A DNA stretch of 64,000 bases from Hyaloraphidium curvatum (lineage: Eukaryota; Monoblepharomycota; Hyaloraphidiomycetes; Hyaloraphidiales; Hyaloraphidiaceae). The notes under the pieces were generated by a model that was given only the letters and a program-made list of their open reading frames with translations, made no database searches and had not been told where the DNA came from. The first letter of the stretch is position 1. Each line of letters opens with the position of its first letter. Made by a program: the position numbers and the translations under genes. The DNA is taken from assembly GCA_025558095.1 (NCBI GenBank), contig JAIVFI010000009.1, forward strand, positions 620,001 to 684,000, given 5' to 3'. Shown here in pieces: positions 29,425-40,479 of this stretch.

Positions 29425-30495
29425 ATGGTGCAGGCCGCCGAGGCCTTCGACCTCGAGGAGTACCTCGAGCGGATCGGCTTCGAAGACGAGCCCGTGCCCG
29501 ACATGGACACGCTGCAGAACGTCGTCCTCCGCCATGCGCTCGCCATCCCCTTCGAGAACGTCGACGCCGTGCTCGGCCGCACGCCCGACCTCTCCCCCGC
29601 CGGCCTGATGGCGAAGCTCGTGCGCTCGCGCCGCGGCGGGTGGTGCCACGAGCACGTCGTGCTGCTCAGGCTGGTCCTGGACGATATCGGCTTCCGCACG
29701 CGGCTGGCGCTGGCACGCGCACGCTGGAACCTGCCCCAGAACGCCGATGTGTTCCGCGGCCACTCGGTCTTGTTTGTTGGCCTGCCCGAGAGCGACGAGG
29801 AGTACCTGCTCGAGGTCGCTTACGGCTCGCTTCGGCTGTCGGCACCCATCCTCCTCAAAGAGGGGCTGGTGCAGGAGACGCTGCACGGCACCTGCCGCCT
29901 CCTGCGCGAGTCCGCCGGGTGGCTGCTCCAGGTGCAGCGCGGCAGCGATTGGGCCGACGTGGTGCTGATCGAGGATGCGCCCGTGACGGCCGCGGACCTG
30001 GACATGGTCAATTGGGCCCTGGCCAACCGCAGGGGTAACCCGATCAACGAAGAGGCCACGCTAGCCATGGCGCTCGAGGGCGGCGGGAGGATGGTGCTCG
30101 CCAAGGGCAAGCTTACCGTGACCGAGAACGGCAAGAAGGTCGAGCAAACTGTCACCGGGCCCGAGGACCTGCAGAAGGCGCTCGAAAAGATCGGCGTTCA
30201 GCTCGCCGACTCGGACCTCGCCAGGCGCACACTGCGCCGCGCGTTCTCGGTGCCCTCGCTCCCGCGCCCGTCGACGCTCGCACGCAGCATGCCGCGCAGC
30301 GCCGCGAGGAGCCGCACCATGGGCGGCACGCTGAGGCGCAAGCGCAACCCGGAGGAGCTCACGCCCGAGGGATCGTGGCTCGGCGGCGAGGCCCAGCAGG
30401 CTGTCGACGGCCTGGAGGAGGCCAAGGACGTGATCGAAGAAGCGAGGGAGGCGGTGGAGCTGCTGGACATTGGGCACCAAGTGCACGTCAAGTGA
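29425..30495 (+). CDS. Arylamine N-acetyltransferase-like protein with Cys-His-Glu triad
   Basis: The single-exon protein is 356 aa. The NAT fold is recognised from LEEYLERIGFEDEP, HALAIPFENVDAVLGR, the nucleophile loop RRGGWCHEHVVLLRLVL (C74), RGHSVLFVGL (H113) and EEYLLEVAYGS. In ordinary NATs the last motif reads D-V-G-F-G and supplies an Asp; here the position is E130. NATs transfer acetyl groups from acetyl-CoA to arylamines or hydrazines, or act as amide synthases. The C-terminal ~110 residues (Arg/Ser-rich, then an acidic helix) exceed the typical ~280-aa length and look regulatory. There is no signal peptide, so it is probably cytosolic. The start at 29425 is the first Met before the conserved region. 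Confidence 0.78.
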   Translation: MVQAAEAFDLEEYLERIGFEDEPVPDMDTLQNVVLRHALAIPFENVDAVLGRTPDLSPAGLMAKLVRSRRGGWCHEHVVLLRLVLDDIGFRTRLALARARWNLPQNADVFRGHSVLFVGLPESDEEYLLEVAYGSLRLSAPILLKEGLVQETLHGTCRLLRESAGWLLQVQRGSDWADVVLIEDAPVTAADLDMVNWALANRRGNPINEEATLAMALEGGGRMVLAKGKLTVTENGKKVEQTVTGPEDLQKALEKIGVQLADSDLARRTLRRAFSVPSLPRPSTLARSMPRSAARSRTMGGTLRRKRNPEELTPEGSWLGGEAQQAVDGLEEAKDVIEEAREAVELLDIGHQVHVK

Positions 30496-30644
30496 AGTTT
30501 TGAGGGGAGTGGGAGTCCGTGAAGCAATTCAGTTTCTGATCATCGTGTGCTATTCGTCGGGGTCTTGGAGTGCATTGTACATACGAGTTCTGTGCGATGT
30601 ACAATATCTTGATTGAACAGTTATGCCCCCTAAAGCTTTGGCCT

Positions 30645-32096
30645 TCAGATCGTCAGATAAAGATCGATTTCTGGTTCAGCAGACGACGGCACGGCCTCCG
30701 TCAGGTCCGCTAGCAGCTCCCAATCGTCCCGCGGCTCCTCCGCATGCACAAACCGCATCGAGTACGACGCCGGCCCGCCGTAGATCGTCCCCATCCGCGC
30801 TCCGCCCGCCTCCGCATCGCGTTCCAGCTCGCCGTCCCCGTCCGCGTCCCGCTCAAACCCGAGCGCCAGCCACGCCCCCTTCCCGCCCCTCCACGCCGCC
30901 ACCTCCGCCGCCACCCCCCTCAGCGCCTCCACCAGCACGGGGTACTTGTGCGCCCCCGCCGTCGCCCCGCCCGCCAGCAGCTTGGCCGCCCTCGCGGCGT
31001 ACGCGACCCCCGCCTCGGGCCCGAACCCCACCCTATCCGCGAACGACCCCGTGCGCACGCCCAGCCGCGCGCGGGCGAGGCGGTACTGCGCCGCGAACAG
31101 CACGAGGGAGGAGAGCAGGCCGCCCTCTGCAGGCGGGGGTGCCCGGGGCGGAGCCGAGGCGGGCGAGGCCGTGTTCGAGGAGGGCCGGGGAGGGGGAGGG
31201 GTGGAAGCGTGAGGCGCCGCGGATGTAGCGGCCCGGATCGCCGCCGAGGGAGAGCTGCGCGCCCGCGCGGGAGTGCAGGGCGAGGAGGACGGCGCCGTTC
31301 AGGAGCTTCTCCTGCATGAAGGTCCGGGGAGAATGGGGTAGCGAGGAAACGACGGCGTGGAGGAGAGAAACATGTGCGGCCACGGCCGGGCCGACGGGGA
31401 GGGAGGCATCGGGGTCCCGATAGCCCGAAGCGCGGCTCAAGAGGTTGAAAATGACGACCACACGGAGATCGTGGTGTGTCCGGAGCCACAACACGCGAAG
31501 GTGCTCGGCGTCATTCGCAGCCAGGGCTTCAAATATCTCCGAGTAGCGGGGGCCGTCGATGCCCAACGCTTTAAGGAGGGTATCAGGCTCGCAGCACCGG
31601 TCGTGCGGGATGGCGAGGACCGGCGCCCGGTTGCAGTCCATCGATTCGGCGCGGTACAGGCAATGGAGCATGCCCCACAGACGGCGCCAGCCGCGGACGC
31701 CCACGGGATCCCACCCGGCGTAGCCCTCCACGGGTTGCGCCGCGAGAACGGCGAGTGCCATGTAGAGGATCCGTTCCAGCTCCGCCTGGAGGTACACCGA
31801 GACGCCGTTGACGAGGAGCTCGGCCTCGAGGGACGGCACCCGGCCCGTGGCCCGCAGCACTTCGCCCCGGGGACCGCGCTGGGCAGTGCGCCCGCCGCCG
31901 GCGCCGGTGCGGGCGCGGCCCATGAGGAGTCTAGTGGCGGCCGCTGCTTGGGCCCCCGTTGGCAGGGAATGCCGCGGCGGACGCACAGGCTGCACGGCGC
32001 CCCCAGGGCGCGTCTGGCGTCGCATCGCTCCCGGCTGCGGCGGCACGCGTCGCAGGCCGTGCGGAGCTCCCCGCCGGAGGCGCCCGAGGGTGCCAT
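30645..32096 (-). CDS. Zn(II)2Cys6 fungal transcription factor, frame interrupted once
   Basis: Exon 1 (32096-31875) begins MAPSGASGGELRTACDACR and contains the full zinc cluster C-x2-C-x6-C-x9-C-x2-C-x6-C with basic residues, the binuclear DNA-binding domain specific to fungi and close relatives. A ~50-nt intron (31825-31874, acceptor CTCGAG) joins to a long helical middle region resembling the regulatory domain (LLHCLYRAESMDC, LHAVVSSLPHSPRTFMQEKL). Near 31135-31139 the frame must shift by one, at a run of five G on the plus strand, to continue into GGLLSSLVLFAAQYRLARAR and the C-terminus ending EIDLYLTI. The break may be a sequencing error, an unseen intron or a real mutation. Target genes are unknown. 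An upstream in-frame Met at 32210 is possible. Confidence 0.65.
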
Positions 32097-32249
32097 CGCG
32101 GTCGCGGGGGGCGGTTCAACGTGTGCCTGTCGGGAGTTCTGTGTTGAGGTCTGGACCACCAGGCGGCCGATCGTGACGCCGAATGCGAAAGCCACGTTGG
32201 AACCGCACATGCATGTTGCCTACTCGGGAACCGGGCCCAGCAGATGGAT

Positions 32250-34981
32250 TCACCGTGCCGCTGGGAAACGAAAGCGCTCCCGGGTGGGGTGCCTTCTGAG
32301 CGCTTCCGGCGGATCTTCTCCCGGCTGCCCGCGACGCCGCACGGTACGAAGATTCGGCGTTGCGGGCAGATGCTTCCCGCGCTGCAGTGTCCGCGAATTA
32401 GTGCCGAGGCAGAACCTTCCCGTTGGAGCCCTTGTAGAGGGTTCCGTCCGCTGCTGCACCCAGCACTTCGCCGCTCCCGCCCACATCCGCCCATTAACTC
32501 CCGCCTGCGGCGATCCGTTGCCATGGTCCTCGTGCGTGTGATTGGTGCTTGGTGAATGAGGCGCACTGGCGCCGACTCTGCGTGTTGAAGCCATCGCAGA
32601 GGCATCGGGGAAGGATTCCAGCACCGCGTCCGAGCCGGCGCCTCCGTCCGTCCGCGTCGACCTCGAGGGCTCACGGCGGCGTCGAAGGTCGCGACTCATC
32701 CAGTGGAGCCGAGAAGATCGAATCCGTGAGCTGGGCACTCTCCCGAGCGCCGCCGCACAGACGTCCGCATCGGCACCCCCGGGGCCGGAGGCCATCTCGC
32801 TCTCCGTCGCCGCCCCGCCCGCAGTTGGTCCGCTCCTGTGGCGCCGGAAATACTCCCGCGCTACTGGAGCGCTCCACCGAGCGCTCCGCGCGGACAGCCA
32901 GCACCGGCGCCCCGGAAGCCCCGCCCGCGTCCTGGTCCGTTCCCCATCCGGCGGTGTCGTTTAGTGCTTGCAGATCCTCGCAACCATTCAGGGAATGCTT
33001 GACGAACAGCCCGCCGGGGTTGTTCGTCCTACCCATGCGGCCGCGAGTGCCCGAGCTGGTGATGACGTGGTGGTGCGCGTTGCAGATGCTGAGGCGGGAG
33101 TTACTCCCGTCCAAAACAGTTTCGGTGTATGAATGCACGCCCTCGCGGGAATGGAACAGCCGGCAAACAGCCCTTCGGGCTGCTTTCGGCGGCCGACACC
33201 GCGAGTGCCGAAAGCTGGCCGATCGGCCGGAGTTGCACAACACGGAGCATGATCCCGGTGGCGCTGACGAGCTCGTGGAGCAAGATTCCTCGTCAGAGAA
33301 TGTATACTTAGGGAGCAGAGCCCGTCGGCGCCTCCACCTGGCTCCGGTCCAGTCTGGTCCTCGCGGTGGGCGACCACACAGCGAGCTAGATGGGAGGCGC
33401 CGGGCTCGCCTTGCCAGAACTGCACAGTGTCATTAGACACATGCCGCGCAGATGCCCTCCCGGGGCCTCCCCGATCCCGTCCTTGAGGTCGATTCGGCGT
33501 TGCTTCCCGCGCGCGGAAATTTCGCCGGTGATGCCGAGCCCTATGGACGCTTGATCGGAGCCCTTTGCGTGGTGCTCCGTCAAGCACAGTGCCCGGCACC
33601 TCCCCGCTTCCCGATCCACGTCCCCTCGCGCTTGCGGTCCGTGGATGCCTGCGCAGACGCGATGATGTGATGGCGCCCGGCTTGCAACCACAGCCCCGCG
33701 ATTCCCGCCTCGGCGATCTCGTCCGTGGCACGTGCAGCCCGGCACCTTCCTAGCTCCCCATCCGAAGGCTGCTTTCGCTGTTCGCTCTGGGACGGCGCCG
33801 GACACTGCACCTAAGGGGTCCTTCCCGAAGGCAGGACCACCCATGCCCGCGTCCGGCGCCTCCCCGCCTTCTGCGATCCGTTGCCACGGTCCTCGTCCGC
33901 GTGCATGGTGCTTGATGAATAAGGCACAGTGGCGCCGACTCTTGGCGTAGTCGACAACTCGGAGTCCTTGGGGAAGGATTCCACCCGCGTCCGAGCCGGC
34001 GCCTCCGTCCGCCCGCGTCGTCCTCGTCCGAAATAGTCGCCGTTGAAAAGTCTCGACTCCCGGTGGCGCCGACAATGACAAGGTTGCCGCCACGGGGCGC
34101 TCTCACAAGCGCTCCGCGCGGACGTCCTCATCGGCGCCTCCGGGCCGGGAGCGAGCCTTGCTCCGCCGTTGCCCGCCACGTCCGCGGGTCGGTCCTGTTC
34201 CTGCGGCGCCGGCGCCTCGTCGATGCGTACGGGGCGCTCGACGGAGCGCTCCGCTCGGACCGCCAGCACCGGCGCCCCGGAAGCCCCGCCCGCGTCCCGT
34301 CCGTCCTCCGTCCGCCGGTGCGTGCCTCGTCCCGTGCTTAAGGGCCCTCGCAGCCAAGCAATCTACAGGAAGGAACAGCCCGCTGGAGCTGCTCCTCCGT
34401 CCCACGCGGCCGCGAGTGCCCGAGCGAGTGATGACGTGGTGTTCCGCGGCTCCTTTGCCGAGGGGCGAGCGGCTCCATCCAAACACAAGCACATCCCTCA
34501 GGCTGCGAAATGGAAGACCGTGGAAGTCAACTGCACCAAATGAAGGCCCGAGGGACGGGATCGGAGCGGGATCGGCCGCGATTCGCCAAACCGGAGCGGG
34601 ATTCCTTGGGCGGGGCGACGCGGAGCGGGTTGCGAGCACTGCGATTCCGGCCTCTCGCCATCCGAAGCAAGCACTTCAGCTCATTTCTTCTAGGCCAATG
34701 TCTTCTCGTTTCGTTTTTTTGCGCTGACTTCGGGTAGTGACCGGAGAAGGCGGCGAGGGACGGAGGGGGGACGGAAGCTGCTGCGGCACCGGACCTCCAC
34801 CTGGAAAGAAGCACGGGATCGGGGATCCGTCAAATCGGATCGGTGGTTGCTCTTGCTTGGAGGCCCATCGGACTCCGACCGCACCGGTTCGCGTTTGGCG
34901 GGCGGGAGGCCCGTGCGTGCGGGCGGCGCAGCGGCATTTCGGTCCCCCGCCGCCTCCACCTCCTTCCGGCCGCCGGGGACG
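32250..34981. repeat. 2.7-kb gene-free tract of diverged direct repeats
   Basis: No ORF here has convincing protein features on either strand. The tract consists largely of a duplicated segment: about 32495-33080 aligns with about 33860-34450. Shared blocks in the same order include GATCCGTTGCCA.GGTCCTCG, GGCGCCGACTCT, GGGGAAGGATTCCA, CGCGTCCGAGCCGGCGCC, CAGCACCGGCGCCCCGGAAG and GCCGCGAGTGCCCGAGC. A GATTCGGCGTTGC block at about 32361 and 33487 extends the homology upstream. The copies differ at many sites and by indels. It may be a decayed mobile element or an old segmental duplication. The final ~240 bp lead into the scaffold gene at 34982. Confidence 0.7.
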
Positions 34982-37666
34982 ATGGACGGCGCATCGCAGG
35001 GCGCCGCTGTGCCCAAGACACCGCTGCCGCGGAAGCCGACGCGGGCGGGCGCGACGCCGTCGCCGGGCGGGGGCGTGCCCGCCGCGGCCACGCCGCCGCC
35101 GGGGGTCCCTCCCGCCGCCCCCTCTCCGATGCCGATGGTGTCTCAGCAGCCTTCCGCGGCGACGTCTGCGCCCAGCAGCCGCACGGTGTCGCCGCCGTCG
35201 GTGCTCTCCGGCTCGCTCAGCGACCCCGCCTCGGCGCTGCAGCCGTCGGCCTTCTCGGCGTCGCTGCCCGCCGCGCCCGCGCCCGCCGACGCGGCCCCCG
35301 CGCCGCCCGGCGTCGTGCCGTTCCACATGCTCGCCGACCCGTCGGCCGCGGAGCTCAAGATCCGCGCGCTGGAGGCGTCACTAAAATCCAAGGAGGGCGA
35401 ACTGACCGCGCTGCCGGCCATGGCGCCGCCCAGCCTGCTGGCAAACTCGGACGGCGTCGGCGAGCTGTACGGCTCGGCGCTCGACGTCGACCTCGCCGCG
35501 AACGAGTCGGCGCTGTCGCCGCCGGCGCAGATCCCGTCGGCCGCCCGCATCTCGGTCAACTACACCACGCCCGCCTACCCTGCCCCGCCGGCCTACGCGA
35601 CCCCGGCCCCGGCTCCCCCGATCGCGGACTCCCGGGCGCTGGCGGACGCCCCGGCGCAGGTGCAGGCACGGCCGGCCGTCGAGGTGCTGCAGATGCCCGT
35701 GGTCGAGCTCCCGGAGATGCCGCTGCAGATGCCGGTCGTCGAGCTCCCCGAGATGCCCACCCAGCCGGCGCCGGCCGTGCCAATCCCCGCCCCCGCCATG
35801 GCCGCCGCGTCGGTGCCCACCCCCGCGCCCGCACCCACCTCCCAGCCCCGCCAATCGCCCCCCCTGCAGCAGCCCCCGCCGGTGCAGCAGCCCCCCAAGC
35901 TCCCCTTCGCCGCGGACCCCTCTGCCCTCCCCCCCGCCGCCGCCTCCCCCCCGCCCCCCAAGTTCGACGCCGCCTCGGACGTCTCGGCCGCCAGCAACGC
36001 CTCGGCGACCAACTGGGAGCGCCTCGTCTCGTCGCTCAAGGCGCAGCTCGGCTCGCGCGACGACCGGCTCGCGCGCACCGTCGGCCTGATCGAGTCGCTG
36101 GCGAGGGAGATGGAGGACCTGAACGCGCGGCTGGTTGCCGGGAGGGAGAACGAGGACCGGCTGGTGCGGAGCCACAGGGTGCTCAGGAGCGTGTACCAGG
36201 CGCGGATCGAGGGGCTCAAGGGGCAGGTGGCCAAGCTGCAGGCCGAGGCGGAGCAGGCGCGCGCGGAGCTCGCGAGGGCGGTCGCCGAGGCCGAGGCGGG
36301 GGGGGCAGCGGCCGCGGGGCTGGGGGCCGCGGGGGCGGTCGAGGTGGCGCGGCTCAGGGGGGAGCTGGAGCGCGCAGAGGCCGAGAACGAGGCGCTGGGC
36401 GGCAAGGTCGCCGCGCTGGAGCAGGCGCTCGAGAGGGCGGCGGGGGGGATGGAGAAGGCGGTGCAGGAGACGCAGGCGGCCAGGCTGGGGATGGAGGAGG
36501 CGAGGAAGGAGGCGGTGGCCGCGCGGGCCGAGGCCGAGGCGGCGCGGAGGGAGGCGGCGGCGGCTGTGGCCATGGCCGCCGCCGCGTCGGCCAACGGGCC
36601 GACCCTCGTGCAGGGCCCGCCGGTGGCCGAGTCGCCGAACCAGCGGCCCTTCCCGTCGCAGGAGTCGGGCTTGGCGTCGGCCGTCGGGGAGCCCAAGGAC
36701 GCCGCGACGAGAGGAACCCTCGTGCCCAACCAGCCCGGGGCGTCGAGCATGGCCGCCGACGCCGAGCCCGAGGAGGACGAGATGATGGACCTCGCCTTCT
36801 GGCGGGAGCAGGCCAAGCTCGCGGAAAAGGGCCTGGCCGGGCCCGAGGACCCCGTGCCCCCTTCGCAACTGCACCAGCAGCAGCAGATGGCCTCGGACTC
36901 GGCGGCCACCGCCGCGTCGACCCCGGCGCCGGCCGCGCTGCCGTTTGCCAGCAGCTCCGCGCGGGCATCGCTCTCCTCCTTTGCCGCGCCCCGCGGCCCG
37001 GCCTCCCTCGAGGACCCCAACGCATCCATCTCGCAGGCGTCTGCCGCCCCCGCCGCCGCCGCTGCCGCATCGAGCGCCTACGTCTCACGCGCCGAACCGC
37101 CCCCGCCTCTCCCCTCGGGCCCCGCCAACCCCGCTTCGGACCCGCTCGCGGACCTCCGCGCGCTCGCGACGGTCGGGACCAAGATGCTGCTCGTCAAGCC
37201 CGGCTCGTCCAAGAAGGAGCTGCACACGGTCAGGCTGGTGCCGAGGGAGGGGCAGCCGCCCGTGGTGGCGTGGAGCAAGGCCGAGGGCGGGTTCCTCGGG
37301 ATCGGGAAACCAAAGGAGGAGGCCGGTGCGTTCATCCCCAAGCAAAACCCCGGCACCCCGCTCACCCCCCCTTCTTCAGAACCCCTCGTCGGCGTCTCGG
37401 CCACCCGCGACCCAAAGACCATGTCCCTGCAGCTCCTCCTCCGCACGCCCTCGCGCGACCTCGTCTTCCAGCCGGCCTCGCCGCGCGACCTCGGCGCGTG
37501 GGTGCGCACCGCGCGCGAGGTGCTCCGCCGCGCGGCGCCGCCCGAGGCGGCCGAGGACGGGTTCAGGACCGGGCTGGCGAGGTACGAGGGCGCCGCGGGG
37601 GGGATGGTGGGCGCGTTCAGGCCCGAGTACGGGCAGGTGAAGAGCTGGGCGCTGACGCTGGCGTGA
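34982..37666 (+). CDS. Proline-rich, coiled-coil protein with C-terminal PH-like domain
   Basis: This single-exon gene encodes 894 aa in three parts. Residues ~1-330 are Pro/Ala-rich and disordered, with an imperfect duplicated LQMPVVELPEMP segment near 225-250. Residues ~345-560 form a long coiled coil (SLAREMEDLNARLVAGRENE, then Ala/Glu/Arg heptads). The last ~170 residues resemble a PH/PH-like fold: GTKMLLVKPGSSKKELHTVR, VVAWSKAEGGF, a strand SLQLLLRTPSRDLVFQP, and the terminal helix SPRDLGAWVRTAREVL. PH-like domains bind phosphoinositides or proteins, so a membrane- or cytoskeleton-linked scaffold is a reasonable inference. The start at 34982 lies after an untranslated Arg/Gly-rich open stretch; an upstream Met at 34847 is in frame. 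No intron is needed. Confidence 0.65.
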   Translation: MDGASQGAAVPKTPLPRKPTRAGATPSPGGGVPAAATPPPGVPPAAPSPMPMVSQQPSAATSAPSSRTVSPPSVLSGSLSDPASALQPSAFSASLPAAPAPADAAPAPPGVVPFHMLADPSAAELKIRALEASLKSKEGELTALPAMAPPSLLANSDGVGELYGSALDVDLAANESALSPPAQIPSAARISVNYTTPAYPAPPAYATPAPAPPIADSRALADAPAQVQARPAVEVLQMPVVELPEMPLQMPVVELPEMPTQPAPAVPIPAPAMAAASVPTPAPAPTSQPRQSPPLQQPPPVQQPPKLPFAADPSALPPAAASPPPPKFDAASDVSAASNASATNWERLVSSLKAQLGSRDDRLARTVGLIESLAREMEDLNARLVAGRENEDRLVRSHRVLRSVYQARIEGLKGQVAKLQAEAEQARAELARAVAEAEAGGAAAAGLGAAGAVEVARLRGELERAEAENEALGGKVAALEQALERAAGGMEKAVQETQAARLGMEEARKEAVAARAEAEAARREAAAAVAMAAAASANGPTLVQGPPVAESPNQRPFPSQESGLASAVGEPKDAATRGTLVPNQPGASSMAADAEPEEDEMMDLAFWREQAKLAEKGLAGPEDPVPPSQLHQQQQMASDSAATAASTPAPAALPFASSSARASLSSFAAPRGPASLEDPNASISQASAAPAAAAAASSAYVSRAEPPPPLPSGPANPASDPLADLRALATVGTKMLLVKPGSSKKELHTVRLVPREGQPPVVAWSKAEGGFLGIGKPKEEAGAFIPKQNPGTPLTPPSSEPLVGVSATRDPKTMSLQLLLRTPSRDLVFQPASPRDLGAWVRTAREVLRRAAPPEAAEDGFRTGLARYEGAAGGMVGAFRPEYGQVKSWALTLA

Positions 37667-37897
37667 TCGGGGTGTGGGAGGGAGGGGAGCTGCGTCGTTT
37701 ATGCCGTGTATCTATGTCGATCGTCATCGAAGCCTTCTACTAGTAGCGTAAGCAGCGAGTCAAAGGTGAACGCAATGTCTTCGATCCAGGTACAACAACT
37801 TTCCCCTGCAACTCCACGATGATCTACAATATCCATCGCCGATCGAATGCACCTTTCCCGCACCGAACCCGCCCAAATCGCCGTCCGGCACACCGGC

Positions 37898-40479
37898 TCA
37901 GCGCTTGCGGTAGTTGCGCGAGAACATGAGACCCGTGAGACCCCTGCAGCCGAGCGCGGTCAGCATCCGGGCGATCGTCGAACCGCAAGCGAAAACGCAC
38001 ATGAACGCAAAGAAGACAAACAAGGCCGCGTTGACGGCGTAGCTGACGTTCGTCGTTGCAATATCGTTGGGCTTGACGCCGTTGATGTAGGTGATGAAGT
38101 CCGCGCCCTGGCCGATGGGACAGTACGATCCGGCGGGGAAGATGTCTGGCTGCCGCGCGGCCGTCTGCGATGCGGTCGTCCCGGCGTCGTACACAGAGTA
38201 GCCGCCGAGCACCAGCGAGGTCTGGCCGGGGGTGGTGAAGTTGCCCGGGGTCGTCGAGGCCGGCGCGAGGCGGTTCTGGATGGCGAGGGAGTTGGCGGCG
38301 AGCGCGGCCTGCGTCGCGGGGGTGATGGACTGGAGCTTGGCGGTCTCGGTGTTGGCGTTGACGATGTCTATGCCGGCCCTGCAACAGGGTCAGCGCGCAT
38401 GCCCGTTGCGGGTTCCCGGAGGCAAACACACCAGAAGGTCGTGACGGCGACAGCGTTGGCCTTGTCAGCGACGAAGCTGGCGTTCTGAGCGTGCGCAAAG
38501 CCACTAGCCACGGCCTCGGAGATGCCGGCCGAAGGCAGAGGCCCGCAGGGCACCTTGAGGTCGTAGAAGATCTGCCAGCACACGTACATGAGGCACCAGC
38601 GCCAGTAGTTGACGTCTGCAATCCAGCGCAGGCCGGGGGACATGGTGTCGAGCGGGGCCTGCACGCCGCAGAAAATCCAGAAGATGAGGCCGGCGGCCCA
38701 GAGCGCGGTGTAGGCCTGCACGAGGGTCTTGGACCATGCCGACCAGGCCTGGGCGACGGCAGTGGCGAGCCAGAACTGCAAGAACATCATGGGGTAGATC
38801 CGGCCAAAGGCGTAGGACAGCCAGGGGTTAGCCATGTAGAAAATGATGACCATGATGATGGTGGTGATGACGGTGACGAAGCAGCCCTCGAGGACGAGGT
38901 ATGTGAGCCAGAATGGCGGGGTCGTGTAGAAGGCGCCGTCCATCTCCTGCAGGTACAGCTCGCGGTCCTCGAGGAATTGGGGCACCGAGGCAATGGCGAC
39001 GAAGATGGAGAAGAAGGTGTAGGTCGTCGTGATTTGCCGCAGAGTGCCGAGGTCCACGGGGGAGATCTGGTGCGGAAAGGTAATGGGTGAACAGGGACCA
39101 TCCACGAAACCGGGCGTCTAGCGTGTGCGCTTGCACTCACGCCGTAGAAAATGCCGCCCATGAAGAGCGCCAAGACCAAAAAAAGGAACAGCCGTCCCCA
39201 CGAGGTCGATGGGTTGCGCCAGTAGCGCATGAGGCAGCGCCAGCCCAGCAGCCGCATGAGGTCCCACCACTGTCTCTCGACAATGTGCTCGGAGTACCTC
39301 ACTGCGCTGTAGGTCTGCGACTTGAGCCTGTTGAGCTCGGCGAGGTTCGCGCCGGCGAGGGGCGACTTCTCGTAGTAGGTCGCGGCGGCCTGGGTATTGG
39401 CGCTGATGACGTCGAGGTAATGCTCGATGGGGTTCTGCAGCTTCGGCGTCGGGTAACCCATCGTGCTGAAGTACGGCTCGGCCGCGGCAACGGGGCCAAA
39501 GTAGCACGTGCGGCCCTCGGAGAGCAGCATGGTGTTGTCGAACAGGTTGAAGACGGCCTCGGAAGGCTGGTGAATGACTGGAAATGCGAGCCGTTCGGCG
39601 TGAGCTGGTGAAAAGGTGCACGACGGAGCGGCTCGAACGCACCAATGACGACGCACACGTTCTCCGACTTGACGTACTTGAGCACCAGCTCCATGGTGAA
39701 GCGGGCACCGAAGTCGTCGAGACCCCTGCGCAGGCGTCGGGTCAGATGCATGGTCAGGCCGAGTGAAGCCTTGCAACTCACGAGGTGGGCTCGTCGAGGA
39801 AAAGCATGCGCGGGCGGGCAATCATCTCCGTGGCGACTTCGGTGCGCTTCTTCTCGCCCGACGAGACGCCGCGGATGAGCTCGTCGCCAACGGGCGTGTT
39901 CTGGGCGTTGGTGAGCTTGAGCCCGGCGATGACCTCGTCGACGCGGGCGACGCGCTCCTCGTGGGTCGAGTTGCGGGGCATGCGGCACTCGGCGGCGAAC
40001 ATCAGCGTCTCGCGCACGGTCATGGTGGGGATGTGCGCCATCATGGTGGTGATCTGCCCAAGGCGCCTCTTGAAGAAGACGTCGGGCTTGGTGCCGTTGA
40101 CGAGGACTTCGCCGGTGATCTCGCCGAGCGACTTGCGCTGCGAAAGGATGTCTGACGGGGCACGGGCGGTCAGCACGGTGGTACGGCAGTAACGACAGCA
40201 ACGCACCGAGCAGCGTGGTCTTCCCCGCGCCCGAGGGCCCGATGATGGCCAGGGACTCTCCGGGGCGTGCGAAGCCAGTGTTGTCGATGAGGGAGTGCAC
40301 CACCTTGGGCTTGCTAAAGATGCCGCCCGACTTGAGCTTGCAGTTGACATTCTCCCACGTCACGGTGTCTGTCCCGGAAGTACTGGTGAGCGAGATTCTG
40401 CGGCGGCGACTCAGCGGCGATCCGTACAGCCGGCGTGGTCGTCCGCCGTGGCGGCGCGGGCAGCCGAATTCGCTTCCAT
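37898..40479 (-). CDS. ABCG (White-type) half-transporter A
   Basis: Seven exons (40479-40428, 40368-40207, 40151-39782, 39725-39643, 39577-39141, 39066-38432, 38378-37898; introns 53-74 nt) give 739 aa. The nucleotide-binding domain comes first: Walker A GPSGAGKTTLLDIL, signature RGVSSGEKKRTEVATEM, Walker B MLFLDEPTSGLD, then IHQPSEAVFNLFD. Six helices follow, including LFLFLVLALFMGGIFYG, VITTIIMVIIFYM and a C-terminal ALFVFFAFMCVFACGS. An extracellular loop of ~100 residues precedes the last helix. ABCG half-transporters dimerise and export lipids, sterols or toxins. The start exon is short and chosen by frame and splice signals, so the first 17 residues are less certain. It is divergent from ABCG gene B. 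Confidence 0.88.

Noticed and set aside
30920-31489. Arg/Pro-rich 189-aa minus-strand ORF
   Set aside because: It is the third frame of the Zn2Cys6 gene; the composition is typical of a shadow.
34843-37743. A 966-aa plus-strand open frame overlapping the scaffold gene
   Set aside because: Its composition (Gly/Ala/Arg runs, no pattern) is that of a shadow; the neighbouring frame has a coiled coil and a PH-like domain.
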